From Actinomadura litoris (GTDB taxonomy: Bacteria; Actinomycetota; Actinomycetes; Streptosporangiales; Streptosporangiaceae), in assembly GCF_009733595.1 (NCBI RefSeq), contig NZ_WOFH01000011.1, forward strand, positions 62,001 through 126,000: a stretch of DNA of 64,000 bases, written 5' to 3'. Below, in pieces: positions 16,357 through 24,746 of the stretch. How positions within the stretch are numbered: the first letter of the stretch is position 1; each line of letters begins with the position of its first letter. The position numbers and the translations under genes are program-made. A model generated the notes under the pieces. It was not told where the DNA came from. It saw only the letters and a program-made list of their open reading frames with translations, and did not search any database.

Positions 16357-17286
16357 TCAGACCCGGACGGCGAGGTTCCACCACCAGTGGTGGACGGGCG
16401 TCCCCACCGGGATCGTCTCGGGGGCCAGCGAGTCCGCCTCGGGGATCTCCTCGCGCAGTACCTCGTCCAGGTCGTCGACGTCCTCCTGGTCGACGAGGGC
16501 GAACGCGGCACTCCCCAGATAGTTCTCGAACAAGGACTCCAGCGCCGACCGGTGGAGGCACGCGCCGTAGGGGCCGTTGGCCCGAACGGACTCCGCATAC
16601 GTCTCGGCCTGCGACACATAGGCCGCGAGCCGCCCAGGGCGGTCGGCGACCAGCCTCGCCAGCTCTCTCCGCCGGACGTCGTCACCGTCGCCGGGCTCCC
16701 CGAGCGCGGTCGCGAAGACCATGAGCATGGCCTGGTCGAACGGCCCGTCCGCACTCAGCTCGGTGATCGCCTCGGCCAGGTGGTCGGCGCGCGTCCCCGC
16801 GAAGGCGTGCACCGGGACGGCGGTCTCGACGGCGGGCCAGCCGAACGAGTCCAGCCAGACCGGCCCCCCGGCCGTCACCCGGACGGACGCCTCCAACCTC
16901 ACCGTGACCCCGGCCGCGACCGGCGCCGCACGGTGGAACACGACCCGCCTGCCGCTGTGGGCGACCACCTCGCCCTCGGCGATGGTGCGTCCGGCGGCTG
17001 CGTGATAGGGGGCGAGAGGCGATCCGGTCCCGCGCTCGCCCGCCGGAAGCTCGGCGATGTGCCGCAACGCCTGCGCGGCGGCATCGACGGGCGACTCGAA
17101 CCCGATGCGCGCCGCATGGGCTCGCACCTGGTCAGGGATGTCCCCGGCTGTCGGATCGATCCGGGCGCCGGTACGTCCCAGCGCCTCGACCTCGGCGACA
17201 TCGGCGTTGAGCCGCCTGTTCAGCTCCGCCGGGTCGATACGCGGCACTCCCGCCGCCGCGCCCCCGGAACCCTGCTCGTTCGCCAT
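16357..17286 (-). CDS. Putative immunity protein of toxin unit B
   Basis: A 309-residue paralogue of the gene at 12844-13752, nearly collinear along its whole length and ending in His-Trp-Trp-Trp-Asn-Leu-Ala-Val-Arg-Val. It carries a short Gly/Ala insert near the N-terminus. It starts about 20 bases after the smaller HWWW gene and belongs to the operon headed by toxin B. The close similarity of the two immunity genes, compared with the diverged toxin C-termini, raises the possibility of cross-protection. It is soluble and acidic, without a signal or membrane segment, as expected for a cytoplasmic inhibitor. The function is inferred from gene order. Confidence 0.7.
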   Translation of the reverse strand: MANEQGSGGAAAGVPRIDPAELNRRLNADVAEVEALGRTGARIDPTAGDIPDQVRAHAARIGFESPVDAAAQALRHIAELPAGERGTGSPLAPYHAAAGRTIAEGEVVAHSGRRVVFHRAAPVAAGVTVRLEASVRVTAGGPVWLDSFGWPAVETAVPVHAFAGTRADHLAEAITELSADGPFDQAMLMVFATALGEPGDGDDVRRRELARLVADRPGRLAAYVSQAETYAESVRANGPYGACLHRSALESLFENYLGSAAFALVDQEDVDDLDEVLREEIPEADSLAPETIPVGTPVHHWWWNLAVRV

Positions 17287-17305
17287 GCGTCCGCCCCGTG
17301 CATCC

Positions 17306-17977
17306 TCATGCCGGCGCGGTGAAGCACCAGCACTCCTCGTCCCCGCACCGCAGCCAGTCGGCCGCGCCCGGCGCCTTGCTCTCGTACTCCTCGATGTCGC
17401 CCGCGAAGATCCGGTTGCGGTACTCGCGCATGCTCATGTCGATGTGGTCGGGCTTCCACCACCACCAGTGCGACCGGTCGGCCCAGGCAGGGATCTGATA
17501 CCGGTGGACGGGAGTGGCGTCCTCGGCGGCCTCGCGGAGCTCGTCCTCGAAGCCGTCCAGCTCCTCTTGGGCGAACGGATCGACGACCACGCCCTCGTAG
17601 TCGTCGGTCAGCAACTTGATCGCCGAACGGAATTCACACGCCTCGCGATAGCCGTCGTTGCGGCCTCGCAACGCGTACCTTTCGCCCTCGCTGGCGTAAG
17701 CCGACAACGCGCTCTGCGCACGCTCACCGCGCAGCACCTCAGCGAGCCTGGGAAGCCGGACCCGGGCCCGGATCACCTCCGCCTCGGCCGGATCGGCCGA
17801 TCTCCACTTCGCCAGGAGGTCATAGACCGCCAGCAGGGCGTCCATGACCGCCATGCCCTCGTCGTCCTGGTCTCCGGGATCGGCCGCCTCAAGCCACGCC
17901 GCGCGTTCGAGCAGCGCGTTGAGCCGCTTCTGTCGCGCGGCTTCGACTTCGCTCATGTCATCCGACCATTTGCTCAT
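17306..17977 (-). CDS. Third HWWW-type putative immunity protein
   Basis: A 223-residue acidic protein directly behind toxin B, with 15 bases between. It shares only the C-terminal plan of the two larger paralogues: a Cys-x-Phe-Arg-Ser-Ala-Ile block, Tyr-Glu-Gly, an acidic helix, Thr-Pro-Val, then Ser-His-Trp-Trp-Trp-Trp-Lys-Pro. It continues with a tail containing Trp-Leu-Arg-Cys and Cys-Trp-Cys. Being closest to the toxin stop, it may be the true partner of toxin B, with the 309-residue gene as a second layer. The start could be ATG 17977 or ATG 17956. No named family is recognised. Confidence 0.65.
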   Translation of the reverse strand: MSKWSDDMSEVEAARQKRLNALLERAAWLEAADPGDQDDEGMAVMDALLAVYDLLAKWRSADPAEAEVIRARVRLPRLAEVLRGERAQSALSAYASEGERYALRGRNDGYREACEFRSAIKLLTDDYEGVVVDPFAQEELDGFEDELREAAEDATPVHRYQIPAWADRSHWWWWKPDHIDMSMREYRNRIFAGDIEEYESKAPGAADWLRCGDEECWCFTAPA

Positions 17978-17992
17978 GGCTCGACTCGCAGA

Positions 17993-20431
17993 CTAGAGGG
18001 TTTTGATCTTCTCCCCGCCGTAGGTGAGCATGATGAGCTTTCCGTCCGGGCGCCGGAGGACCAGGGCCTCCAAAGTCTTGCCCCCGACGTCGCGGGTGAA
18101 CAGCATGCGCTCCGACCCATCACTCCCGATCTTGCGATCGGACAGCCTCCCCTCTCGAACGGTACGTTCAGCGCTGTCGAGGAAGTCGCGCACGAGACCG
18201 TTGCCGGTCCGCTCCACCTCCGGCAGTTCGTTGTAGTGCTTGCGCACGTGGTAGGCCGTCGAGGTGTCGTGCCCCATGCCGATCTGTCCCGCGTGTTGGC
18301 GGATGGCGTTGACACTGGCGTCCCCGGAGAGCTCAGGATCGATCCGCGCCTCATCCGGGTTCGGCCGGGCCTCCCGGACCTGCCGGTGGTCCCGCTCCAA
18401 CTCCGCCCGGACGTCGATGTCACGGAAGCGTTCGGCGGCAATCTGGTCATTGCTCCTGTTGCCCCGATCGAGCTCGCCGGCCTTGGCCTGTTCCGTGACC
18501 TGCTTCTTGATCTCGTCGAAGTGCGCTTTGTAGTACTCGTACCGGTACGCGACCTCGCGCGGGTTGTGCGCTCCGTCCATCGCGAACCTGAGCGCGTCCC
18601 GGTGCAGATTCGGGTCGGCCTTCAGGGTCTTCTTGCCGAACTGCTGCTCCAGCGCCTTGGAAAGCCGCTGCCACTGGTCGCCGTCGCGCGGGTTGTCGCC
18701 GCGCAGCCGCTCGATGTCCTCGTCCGACAGCCCGCCCTTGCGCAGGGACTCTTCGAGCTGGTCGGCCTTCTTGATCTTCCCCTCGCGCTCGGGGTCGGGC
18801 TGGGGATCGCCGTCGCCGTCCGGCTTTCCATCACCGTCGGGCTTGCCCTCGCCGTTCGGCGTGCCGTCGCCGTCGGGCTTACCGTCACCGTCAGGCTTAC
18901 CCTCGCCGTCAGGCGTGTCGTCGCCGTTCGGGTCGCCGTTACCGTCCGGCTTGCCCTCGCCGTTCGGCGTGCCGTCGCCGTCCGGCTTTCCGTCACCATC
19001 CGGCTTGCCGTCGCCGTTCGGGTCGCCGTTACCGTCGGGCTTACCCTCGCCGTTCGGCGTGCCGTCACCGTCCGGCTTACCGTCACCATCCGGCTTGCCG
19101 TCGCCGCCGTCCGGCTTGGTCTCGCCCTCGGGCTTGCCGGGGCCGTTGCCGCCGGGGTCGCCGCTGTCCCCGTGGTCGCCGCCCGAACCGGGCGGGTCGT
19201 CGTCGCCGCCGACGTGGGCGGGCTCACGGTCCGGGAGAGACTCCGCGTCGTCCAGAGAGCGCTGGAGCTGGCTCAGCTCGCCAGGATCGACATCGAGGTC
19301 GTCCATCTGCCTCTGGAGGTCACGGGCGGTCGCGTCCAGGTCCGGGTCCCGGCCGTTGCTCGGGAGGTCCGCGTCGCCGTCGAGCCTGCCGTCGCCGTCG
19401 CGGTCGCCGGGACGGCTCTCGCCGCCGTCGCCGTCGCCGTGCCTTCCGCCGCCTCTGCGCCCCAGCAGCTTCTTCACGATCGCGCCGACGCCGACGGTGG
19501 CGACGTTGATGGCCGTCGTGGTGATCACGTATCCCGGCCGGTCGCCCCACTCGCGCCAGGGGACGATGGAGTGGGCGACTTCCTTCCAGTTGTTGCCCAG
19601 GTTCGACCAGAAGTGGGAGTCCTTCTCCCAGACCCAGCCGTTCTCGCCGTGCAGGCCGACCAGTCCGCTGATCTCTTCGAGCTTGCCCATCCAGGCGTTG
19701 CCCAGGTTCGACCAGAAATGGGAGTCGCCCTCCCACACCCAGCCGTTCTCACCGTGCAGGCCGACGAGGTCGGCGATGCCCGTGACGAGGCCCTTGCCGT
19801 AGTCCCAGGCGGCGTCCCAGGCGTCCTTGTACCAGGGCTTGTCCTCCTTCTGGGGCTTGGCCCAGGGAGTCTCGACGTTCTCGGGCGCCTTGCCGAGCCC
19901 GTACCCCTTCTCGCCGTTGCCCGGCTTGCCGTCGGCGGGGACGAACCTCGTCCCGCCGAAGATGCCGGTGATCTTGTTGGCGCAGGTCCGCTCGGCGGCC
20001 TGGTACTGCGCGACCGCCGCGAGGACGTCGTTGTTGAGCTTGTTGTGCTCGTCGACCTTGTCGCCGTCCTTGCGCCAGTCGTCGTCGTCCTTGATCTTGT
20101 TCCGGAACGTCTGCGCGTTGCCCTTGAGCGTCTGGAGGCGGCCGATGATCGGACGGATCTCACCGGCGAAGGAGATCAGCGCGTCCCCGACCGTGGTCAC
20201 CTCGCCCTTGAACGCGTCACCATTGGCGGCCACCGGATGGGTCGCACTCAGGAGAAGGTGCTCCTCCGGCGCGTTGTAGTGGGGGTTGAGAGCCTGCCAG
20301 CCCGAGTCGATGTCGTGGCCGGTGCCCGCGATCGTCGTCCCGTCGGTCTTCAGCGCCCGGCCCGCCGTCTCGACGCCCTCAACGTTCGCCTTGGGAATGG
20401 GGATCGCGTTCGGATCGATCACACCGCTCAA
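17993..20431 (-). CDS. Large T7SS-type polymorphic toxin, copy B
   Basis: I take TTG 20431 as start, because the sequence and GAGGGG ribosome site are identical to copy A; an in-frame ATG at 20482 is possible. The 812-residue product shares with copy A the helical leader, the paired Trp-rich modules, the hydrophobic segment and the Gly/Asp/Pro linker. That linker is longer here because of extra Gly-Lys-Pro-Asp-Gly-Asp type repeats encoded at about 18800-19120. The C-terminal domain is diverged but keeps Ala-Tyr-His-Val-Arg-Lys-His (726-732) and a late Leu-Thr-Tyr. Upstream DNA is also conserved with copy A, so the duplication includes the promoter. Confidence 0.75.
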   Translation of the reverse strand: MSGVIDPNAIPIPKANVEGVETAGRALKTDGTTIAGTGHDIDSGWQALNPHYNAPEEHLLLSATHPVAANGDAFKGEVTTVGDALISFAGEIRPIIGRLQTLKGNAQTFRNKIKDDDDWRKDGDKVDEHNKLNNDVLAAVAQYQAAERTCANKITGIFGGTRFVPADGKPGNGEKGYGLGKAPENVETPWAKPQKEDKPWYKDAWDAAWDYGKGLVTGIADLVGLHGENGWVWEGDSHFWSNLGNAWMGKLEEISGLVGLHGENGWVWEKDSHFWSNLGNNWKEVAHSIVPWREWGDRPGYVITTTAINVATVGVGAIVKKLLGRRGGGRHGDGDGGESRPGDRDGDGRLDGDADLPSNGRDPDLDATARDLQRQMDDLDVDPGELSQLQRSLDDAESLPDREPAHVGGDDDPPGSGGDHGDSGDPGGNGPGKPEGETKPDGGDGKPDGDGKPDGDGTPNGEGKPDGNGDPNGDGKPDGDGKPDGDGTPNGEGKPDGNGDPNGDDTPDGEGKPDGDGKPDGDGTPNGEGKPDGDGKPDGDGDPQPDPEREGKIKKADQLEESLRKGGLSDEDIERLRGDNPRDGDQWQRLSKALEQQFGKKTLKADPNLHRDALRFAMDGAHNPREVAYRYEYYKAHFDEIKKQVTEQAKAGELDRGNRSNDQIAAERFRDIDVRAELERDHRQVREARPNPDEARIDPELSGDASVNAIRQHAGQIGMGHDTSTAYHVRKHYNELPEVERTGNGLVRDFLDSAERTVREGRLSDRKIGSDGSERMLFTRDVGGKTLEALVLRRPDGKLIMLTYGGEKIKTL

Positions 20432-20551
20432 CGTCGCACCCCTCGCACTCGCGACCGAAACATGGAACCGGCCCTCGCACACCGGTCCCGCACGCGCCGA
20501 CCCTCAAGGCCATCACGACGTCTTGGATGGACGTCGAGGCGCGCAAGACTA

Positions 20552-20567
20552 TGTGAGATAAGTCACA
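20552..20567. promoter_or_regulatory. Perfect Crp-type site TGTGA-N6-TCACA upstream of toxin B
   Basis: TGTGAGATAAGTCACA matches the Crp/Fnr consensus spacing exactly. It lies about 121 bases before the toxin B start and 11 bases beyond the stop of the DUF6507-like gene. A related dyad stands at the corresponding place before toxin A. Confidence 0.55.
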
Positions 20568-20577
20568 TCATGTCAGA

Positions 20578-20931
20578 CTACTTACCGATCTTAGGGGCAG
20601 GCGCCTCGGCCGCCCCCTTCTGGGCCTCCTGGACCATCTCGTAGTCGGCCTGGTTGTAGGCCTTGACCGCCTTCACCGCGCCCTCGATGCAGGCCGCCGT
20701 CTTGGTGACCATGCCCTTGAGGCCGGGCGTGGTGTGCTCCACGTACTCCTTCAGCGCGGTCCCGATCGGCTGGCTGGCCGCCGCCGACCCCGCCTCGCTG
20801 ACGTGCTTGCCGAAGTCCGAGAGCTGTTTGACCAGGCCACCCTCGCCTTTTCCACCCTCACCGGCGACATAGCCGCCGATCTTCCCCACGACGCCGCCCA
20901 CCCCGGGTCCGTCGATGTCGTAAGCAGTCAT
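20578..20931 (-). CDS. DUF6507-like ESX-associated helical protein
   Basis: The ATG at 20931 overlaps the upstream gene stop (ATGA) and gives a 117-residue product. It begins Asp-Ile-Asp-Gly-Pro-Gly-Val-x-Gly-Val and consists of two long helices with the middle block Glu-His-Thr-Thr-Pro-Gly-Leu. This resembles DUF6507, a WXG100-like family found in actinobacterial T7SS loci; the match is from memory, not a search. It probably pairs with the preceding 101-residue protein or with the toxins downstream. The frame is open upstream but that part reads as antisense-like Arg-rich sequence, so the shorter start is preferred. Confidence 0.7.
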   Translation of the reverse strand: MTAYDIDGPGVGGVVGKIGGYVAGEGGKGEGGLVKQLSDFGKHVSEAGSAAASQPIGTALKEYVEHTTPGLKGMVTKTAACIEGAVKAVKAYNQADYEMVQEAQKGAAEAPAPKIGK

Positions 20932-21233
20932 GCGCCCCGTTCCCTTTCCTCGCCCCCGGCGGACCTGAACCGATCGGCCCGGAAATTGTCGGGCGGCCCG
21001 GCCTCGCCATCCGATGGCGCCGAACTCCGCGCGATGACCTGCGCGAGTTCGGCGAGCGAGGCGTCGATCCGCTCGGACTCGGCGGCCACGTCGGCGCTCA
21101 GCCGCTCGGTCGCCGCGGCCAGCCCCGCGACCGCGTCCTCGGCGTCCACGGCGACGGCGGGTGCGATCTCGGGAGACTCGTGCACGACCTCGGACCTGGG
21201 CGCCTCGGGGGGCTCCACGACCTCGAACTTCAT
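20928..21233 (-). CDS. Small acidic helical protein, T7SS-associated
   Basis: A 101-residue protein starting at ATG. The N-terminus is Pro/Glu-rich and probably disordered; residues 30-70 form an Ala/Glu/Ser-rich amphipathic helix suited to a coiled coil; the tail is polar and ends Arg-Gly-Ala. Its stop overlaps the DUF6507-like start, so the two are coupled and may form a complex. It opens the leftward operon of the T7SS region, back to back with the ESX pair read to the right. No family recognised. Confidence 0.6.
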   Translation of the reverse strand: MKFEVVEPPEAPRSEVVHESPEIAPAVAVDAEDAVAGLAAATERLSADVAAESERIDASLAELAQVIARSSAPSDGEAGPPDNFRADRFRSAGGEERERGA

Positions 21234-21540
21234 GACTCTCGCTGCTCCGGGGGGAGATGCTTTTCCTGCCGAACACCCTGCCGGCGTCCTACCGACTTCC
21301 TGTCAAGCCCGCCATGCCGGTTCCTCATGATGACCTTGGGGCCGGACCCATGTAAAGCCACTTAGGACGTGTGTGGGCGCACATCGATAAGGAACCACCC
21401 TCGTCATTCCCGCGTCCTACTCTGAGGAGACACCGGTTCTCATTCGGGCCGGTGGCGCCGGGGGTCCGGACGAACTATCGTCGAAGATCCACTTCATCGG
21501 AGCGTCGGCGCACGGCGACCAAACTGGCAGGTGAGACACC
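21234..21540. other. Divergent intergenic region of the T7SS locus
   Basis: These 307 bases hold no supported gene and separate the leftward small-protein operon from the rightward ESX/Ecc operon. The stretch 21330-21410 is relatively AT-rich and should contain both promoters. I see no clear paired -35/-10 boxes or dyads. Confidence 0.5.
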
Positions 21541-21876
21541 ATGGGACGTTGGGACCACGGGCAGGAGACGCTGGTCACCCTGGCCAGGAACACCGGGACC
21601 TCGGGCGAGGAACTGGCAGGGCTGGTCAAGCAGCTGATCGCGGCCGCGGAGCCGCTGTCGGGCAAGTTCAACGGCGCGGGCAAGGCCGCCTTCGACAGCT
21701 TCAAGGCCCGCTCCGACCAGATCACCGCCGACCTGAAGGTCGGTCTGAACAGCGTGAACACCGGTCAGATCGGGATGGAGAAGGCGTTCTCCACCGGTGA
21801 CCAGCAGATGGCCGAAGAGGCGGGCCGGCAGATGGCCTCGGCCAACTTCGACGGCGCCAAGTTCCGGACCGCCTGA
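21541..21876 (+). CDS. ESX-type helical protein (WXG100 variant)
   Basis: A 111-residue protein starting at ATG with AGGTGAG upstream. The two-helix plan and length fit the WXG100 superfamily, but the usual Trp-x-Gly turn is Phe-Asn-Gly at about residue 42. The tail runs through Met-Ala-Glu-Glu-Ala-Gly and Ala-Asn-Phe-Asp-Gly, which may serve as the export signal. It is followed 51 bases on by a second ESX-type gene and then by eccB, so it is probably one half of the secreted dimer of this T7SS. Confidence 0.8.
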   Translation: MGRWDHGQETLVTLARNTGTSGEELAGLVKQLIAAAEPLSGKFNGAGKAAFDSFKARSDQITADLKVGLNSVNTGQIGMEKAFSTGDQQMAEEAGRQMASANFDGAKFRTA

Positions 21877-21927
21877 CCCTGCCCCCGGCAGGCGACGGCC
21901 ACGACCAGGACGAGAAGGGACACCAAC

Positions 21928-22233
21928 GTGGGAGCCAACGGGCGCCGCAGCTACGACACCGGGGCCTCCGGCGAGGCCCAGGCCAACATCCAGACGATCG
22001 TGTCGCGCCTTGAGGCGCTGATCGGCACGCGCGACACCGACGTCAAGACCGCCATGGCCGACTTCGAGGCCACCGGCGTGGACCACGAGTACCACGCCAA
22101 GGAGGTCAAGTGGCACACCGCCGCCAACGAGGTGCGTGAGATCATCCGCCTCGTCAAGGCGACGCTGGAGAGCAACGACGAGCACGCCCAGACCGCGCTG
22201 AGCAAGGCCAGCGCCGCCGTCCAGGCGATCTGA
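21928..22233 (+). CDS. ESX-type helical protein, partner of the upstream gene
   Basis: A 101-residue protein starting at GTG with GAGAAGGGA upstream. It is helical with a central Ala-Thr-Gly-Val-Asp turn, followed by Tyr-His-Ala-Lys-Glu-Val-Lys-Trp, so the conserved aromatic residues are shifted relative to a classical WXG turn. Position and size make it the dimer partner of the preceding protein. Both precede the membrane components, as EsxB/EsxA-type pairs often do. No active-site features are expected or seen. Confidence 0.78.
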   Translation: MGANGRRSYDTGASGEAQANIQTIVSRLEALIGTRDTDVKTAMADFEATGVDHEYHAKEVKWHTAANEVREIIRLVKATLESNDEHAQTALSKASAAVQAI

Positions 22234-22406
22234 GCCCGGCCCGTCGCAAGGACCGAGGACCGGCAGGTGGCGGAAGGGACGTCCCGTATCGGGGCGTCCC
22301 TTCCGCCGCGAGCCGGTGAGCCAGGCGGTGCCGCGCGCAGCGGTGCCGGGAGGTTGGAGGGGGGCGCGCGCTGGCACGCGACTACGACACCCAACTGCTG
22401 GAGTCG

Positions 22407-23348
22407 GTGGCGGTGCGGCGCCGGCGGCTCCGGGACGCGCTGCTGTTCGGGCCGCAGCGGACGCGCCGCACCTTCGACGAGAACGTCGGGAAGATCCTCG
22501 CCGGGCTGTGCGTCGCGGCGGTGCTGTGCGCGGGGACGGTCGGCTGGTCGTTCCTGCGGTCGCGCCTCGACGAGCAGGAGCGGGCGAAGGCGCAGGAGGC
22601 CCTCGCGCCCGCCGGCGCGACGGCGCCGGTCCCGGCCGACTGGGTCGGCGCGCAGGTCAACTTCGGGCAGTTGCGGGCCGCGCTCGGCTCGGCGGGCGTG
22701 CCGAGCACGCTCTACGTCCTGCCGGGGCAGGCGCGTCCGGCGCCGTCCCGGACGTCCAGCTACTACATGGTCGCGCGGAGCAAGGACGGCTTCACCGGCG
22801 GGATCGTCGAGTACGAGCAGGGCACCGTCGCCGCCGAGTTCCCCACCGAGGACGAGGCCAGCCGCTGGCTCTACGGGGAGCTGGTCGTCAAGGAGACGCC
22901 GCCGCACGCCCTCACGCCGCAGACCGAGCGGGACGCGGTGCGGCAGGGGGTCGCGCTGGCGGCCGACGTCCGCTCCAAGATGAGCATCGGCGGCGGCGCG
23001 GCCGTCACCTACGCGCTGGCCCAGGGCCGGTTCGTGGACCAGTTCGGTCAGGAGAGCGGCTCGCTGCTGTTCCCGTTCGGGACGTCATTCGCGCAGCGCG
23101 GCCTTCCGCCGGCGGCGCGCGTGGGCACGATCCCCGGCGTCCCGTCGAACTACCAGCGCTACCGCGTGGTCCGGCCGTTCGCGGTCGCGGCCTCGGTGTC
23201 GGCGCCGACGGCGCGCAGCCCGGGCGGCGGCGTCCGGTTCACCGTGAACGCGGGCCTGTTCCCCCGGCCGCCCGCGCTGGCCACGATCCGCTGGCTGCTG
23301 CGCAACGGCTACCTTGAGCGGGTCTCCGGCACGGCCATACCGCGATAG
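22407..23348 (+). CDS. eccB: Short EccB-like T7SS membrane protein
   Basis: A basic cytoplasmic N-terminus with an Arg-rich run is followed by one membrane helix at about residues 30-46 and a large extracytoplasmic domain, the EccB plan. At 313 residues it is clearly shorter than the usual 450-500, so part of the periplasmic repeat domain is missing. GTG 22407 is the first standard start, but meaningful sequence (Leu-Ala-Arg-Asp-Tyr-Asp-Thr) continues upstream to a CTG at 22371 that has GGAGGGGGG seven bases before it, so the true start may be CTG. It should help form the EccBCDE membrane core. Confidence 0.78.
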   Translation: MAVRRRRLRDALLFGPQRTRRTFDENVGKILAGLCVAAVLCAGTVGWSFLRSRLDEQERAKAQEALAPAGATAPVPADWVGAQVNFGQLRAALGSAGVPSTLYVLPGQARPAPSRTSSYYMVARSKDGFTGGIVEYEQGTVAAEFPTEDEASRWLYGELVVKETPPHALTPQTERDAVRQGVALAADVRSKMSIGGGAAVTYALAQGRFVDQFGQESGSLLFPFGTSFAQRGLPPAARVGTIPGVPSNYQRYRVVRPFAVAASVSAPTARSPGGGVRFTVNAGLFPRPPALATIRWLLRNGYLERVSGTAIPR

Positions 23349-23410
23349 ACCGGGGCCTGGCAGGATCAACCGTCCGTTCTCGCCGGACGGATCGATGACG
23401 GAGGGGTGCG

Positions 23411-24736
23411 ATGTCCGCGTGGAGCCGGGTCACACTTGTCGGTGAGCACCGCAAGGTGGACATGGTGCTCCCCGCCCAGGAGCCGATCGGCGCGCTGATG
23501 CCCGAGGTGCTCGAACTGCTCGGCGACCCGCCGCAGAACCCGCCCCGGCTCCGGCACCTCGTCACCGCCGCCGGGGAGGTGCTCAACCCCGGCGCGTCGC
23601 TCGCCGAGCGGCGGGTTCCGGACGGCGCCGTCCTGCGGCTCGTGCTGGCCGACGAGCCGATTCCCGCGCCCGTCGTCCACGAGGTGCCGGAGGTCGTCGG
23701 CGACACGCTCGACGGGCGACTGTGGCGCTGGAGCCCGGCGGCGGTCCGCTGGAACGCGACCGGCGCGCTCATCGGGCTGGCGCTCGCGATCGGGATCGCC
23801 GTCCTCGAACGGCTCGACGGCGACGCGGGACCCGCCGCCGTCGGCGGGGTCGCGGCGTTCCTGGCGCTCGGCGGCCTGGTGTTCGGGCTCATCGGGCAGG
23901 AGCGCCTCGGCACGGCGATGGTCCTCGCCGGGGGCGCCACCGCCGCGCCCGCGCTCTGGCGCGCCGCCGACCTCCACGGCTGGGAGGACTGGACGCGCTG
24001 GGGCGGCTTCGGGCTGATCGCCGCCGGGGTCGTCCTCCTCCTCGGGCTCGGCTCGCCGCTCGGCCGGGGCGGGCTCGTCGGCGGCGGGCTGGCCGCCGCG
24101 CTGACGGCCGCCGGGATGATCGGCGCCGGCTTCGGCCTGGACGGCGGGCGCGTCGGCGCCGTCCTCGCGCTGGCCTGCGTCGTCCTGCTCAGCATGCTGC
24201 TGCGGGTGGCGCTGTCGCTGTCCGGGCTGACCTCGCTGGACGACCGGCGCGGCGCCGGCGGCGTCGTCGCGCGCGGCGACGTCATGCGGGCCCTGGACGG
24301 CGCGCACCGCAGCATGGTCGTCGCGACCCTGTCGGTGGCGCTGGCCGCCGCCGTCGCCGGGATCGGCGCCGCCGCCGACTTCGACCCGTGGACGGCCGGG
24401 CTCGCGGGCCTGCTCGCCGTCGTGGTGAGCAGCCGCGCCCGGATGTTCCCGCTGATCCTGCAGAAGAGCGCGCTGTTCGCCTCGGGCCTCGCGATCGTCG
24501 TCGCGCTCGCCTTCCAGTGGACGCACCACGTCTCCTGGGGCATCGCGCCCGTGCTGGGTATGCTCCTGCTGGGGCTGTCGATCCCGGTCGCGGTGCTCAC
24601 CTCCGAGCAGCCCGAGCACGTGCGCGCGCGGCTGCGCCGGATCATGAACCGGGTCGAGGGGGTCGCGGTGGTGGCCATCGTCCCGGTCGCCGTCGGCACC
24701 TTCGGAACCTTCGAACGGCTCCTGGAGACCTTCTGA
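23411..24736 (+). CDS. eccD: EccD-like T7SS integral membrane protein
   Basis: A 441-residue protein starting at ATG with GGAGGGG upstream. Residues 1-85 resemble the ubiquitin-like YukD fold, with the stretch Arg-Val-Thr-Leu-Val-Gly and Leu-x-Glu-Arg-Arg-Val-Pro-Asp-Gly-Ala. About eleven hydrophobic helices fill residues 115-435. This is the EccD layout; EccD forms the lipid-filled vestibule of the T7SS membrane complex. It stands between eccB and a MinD-like ATPase gene in one operon with gaps of 62 and 10 bases. Confidence 0.9.
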   Translation: MSAWSRVTLVGEHRKVDMVLPAQEPIGALMPEVLELLGDPPQNPPRLRHLVTAAGEVLNPGASLAERRVPDGAVLRLVLADEPIPAPVVHEVPEVVGDTLDGRLWRWSPAAVRWNATGALIGLALAIGIAVLERLDGDAGPAAVGGVAAFLALGGLVFGLIGQERLGTAMVLAGGATAAPALWRAADLHGWEDWTRWGGFGLIAAGVVLLLGLGSPLGRGGLVGGGLAAALTAAGMIGAGFGLDGGRVGAVLALACVVLLSMLLRVALSLSGLTSLDDRRGAGGVVARGDVMRALDGAHRSMVVATLSVALAAAVAGIGAAADFDPWTAGLAGLLAVVVSSRARMFPLILQKSALFASGLAIVVALAFQWTHHVSWGIAPVLGMLLLGLSIPVAVLTSEQPEHVRARLRRIMNRVEGVAVVAIVPVAVGTFGTFERLLETF

Positions 24737-24746
24737 GAGGAGTCGG

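Noticed and set aside
17057..20644. A 3.6-kb open frame antisense to toxin B and its immunity gene, rich in Val/Ala repeats
   Set aside because: The Val/Leu/Ala repeats are only the reverse reading of the Gly/Asp/Pro linker codons; no signal, motif or start site supports a gene.
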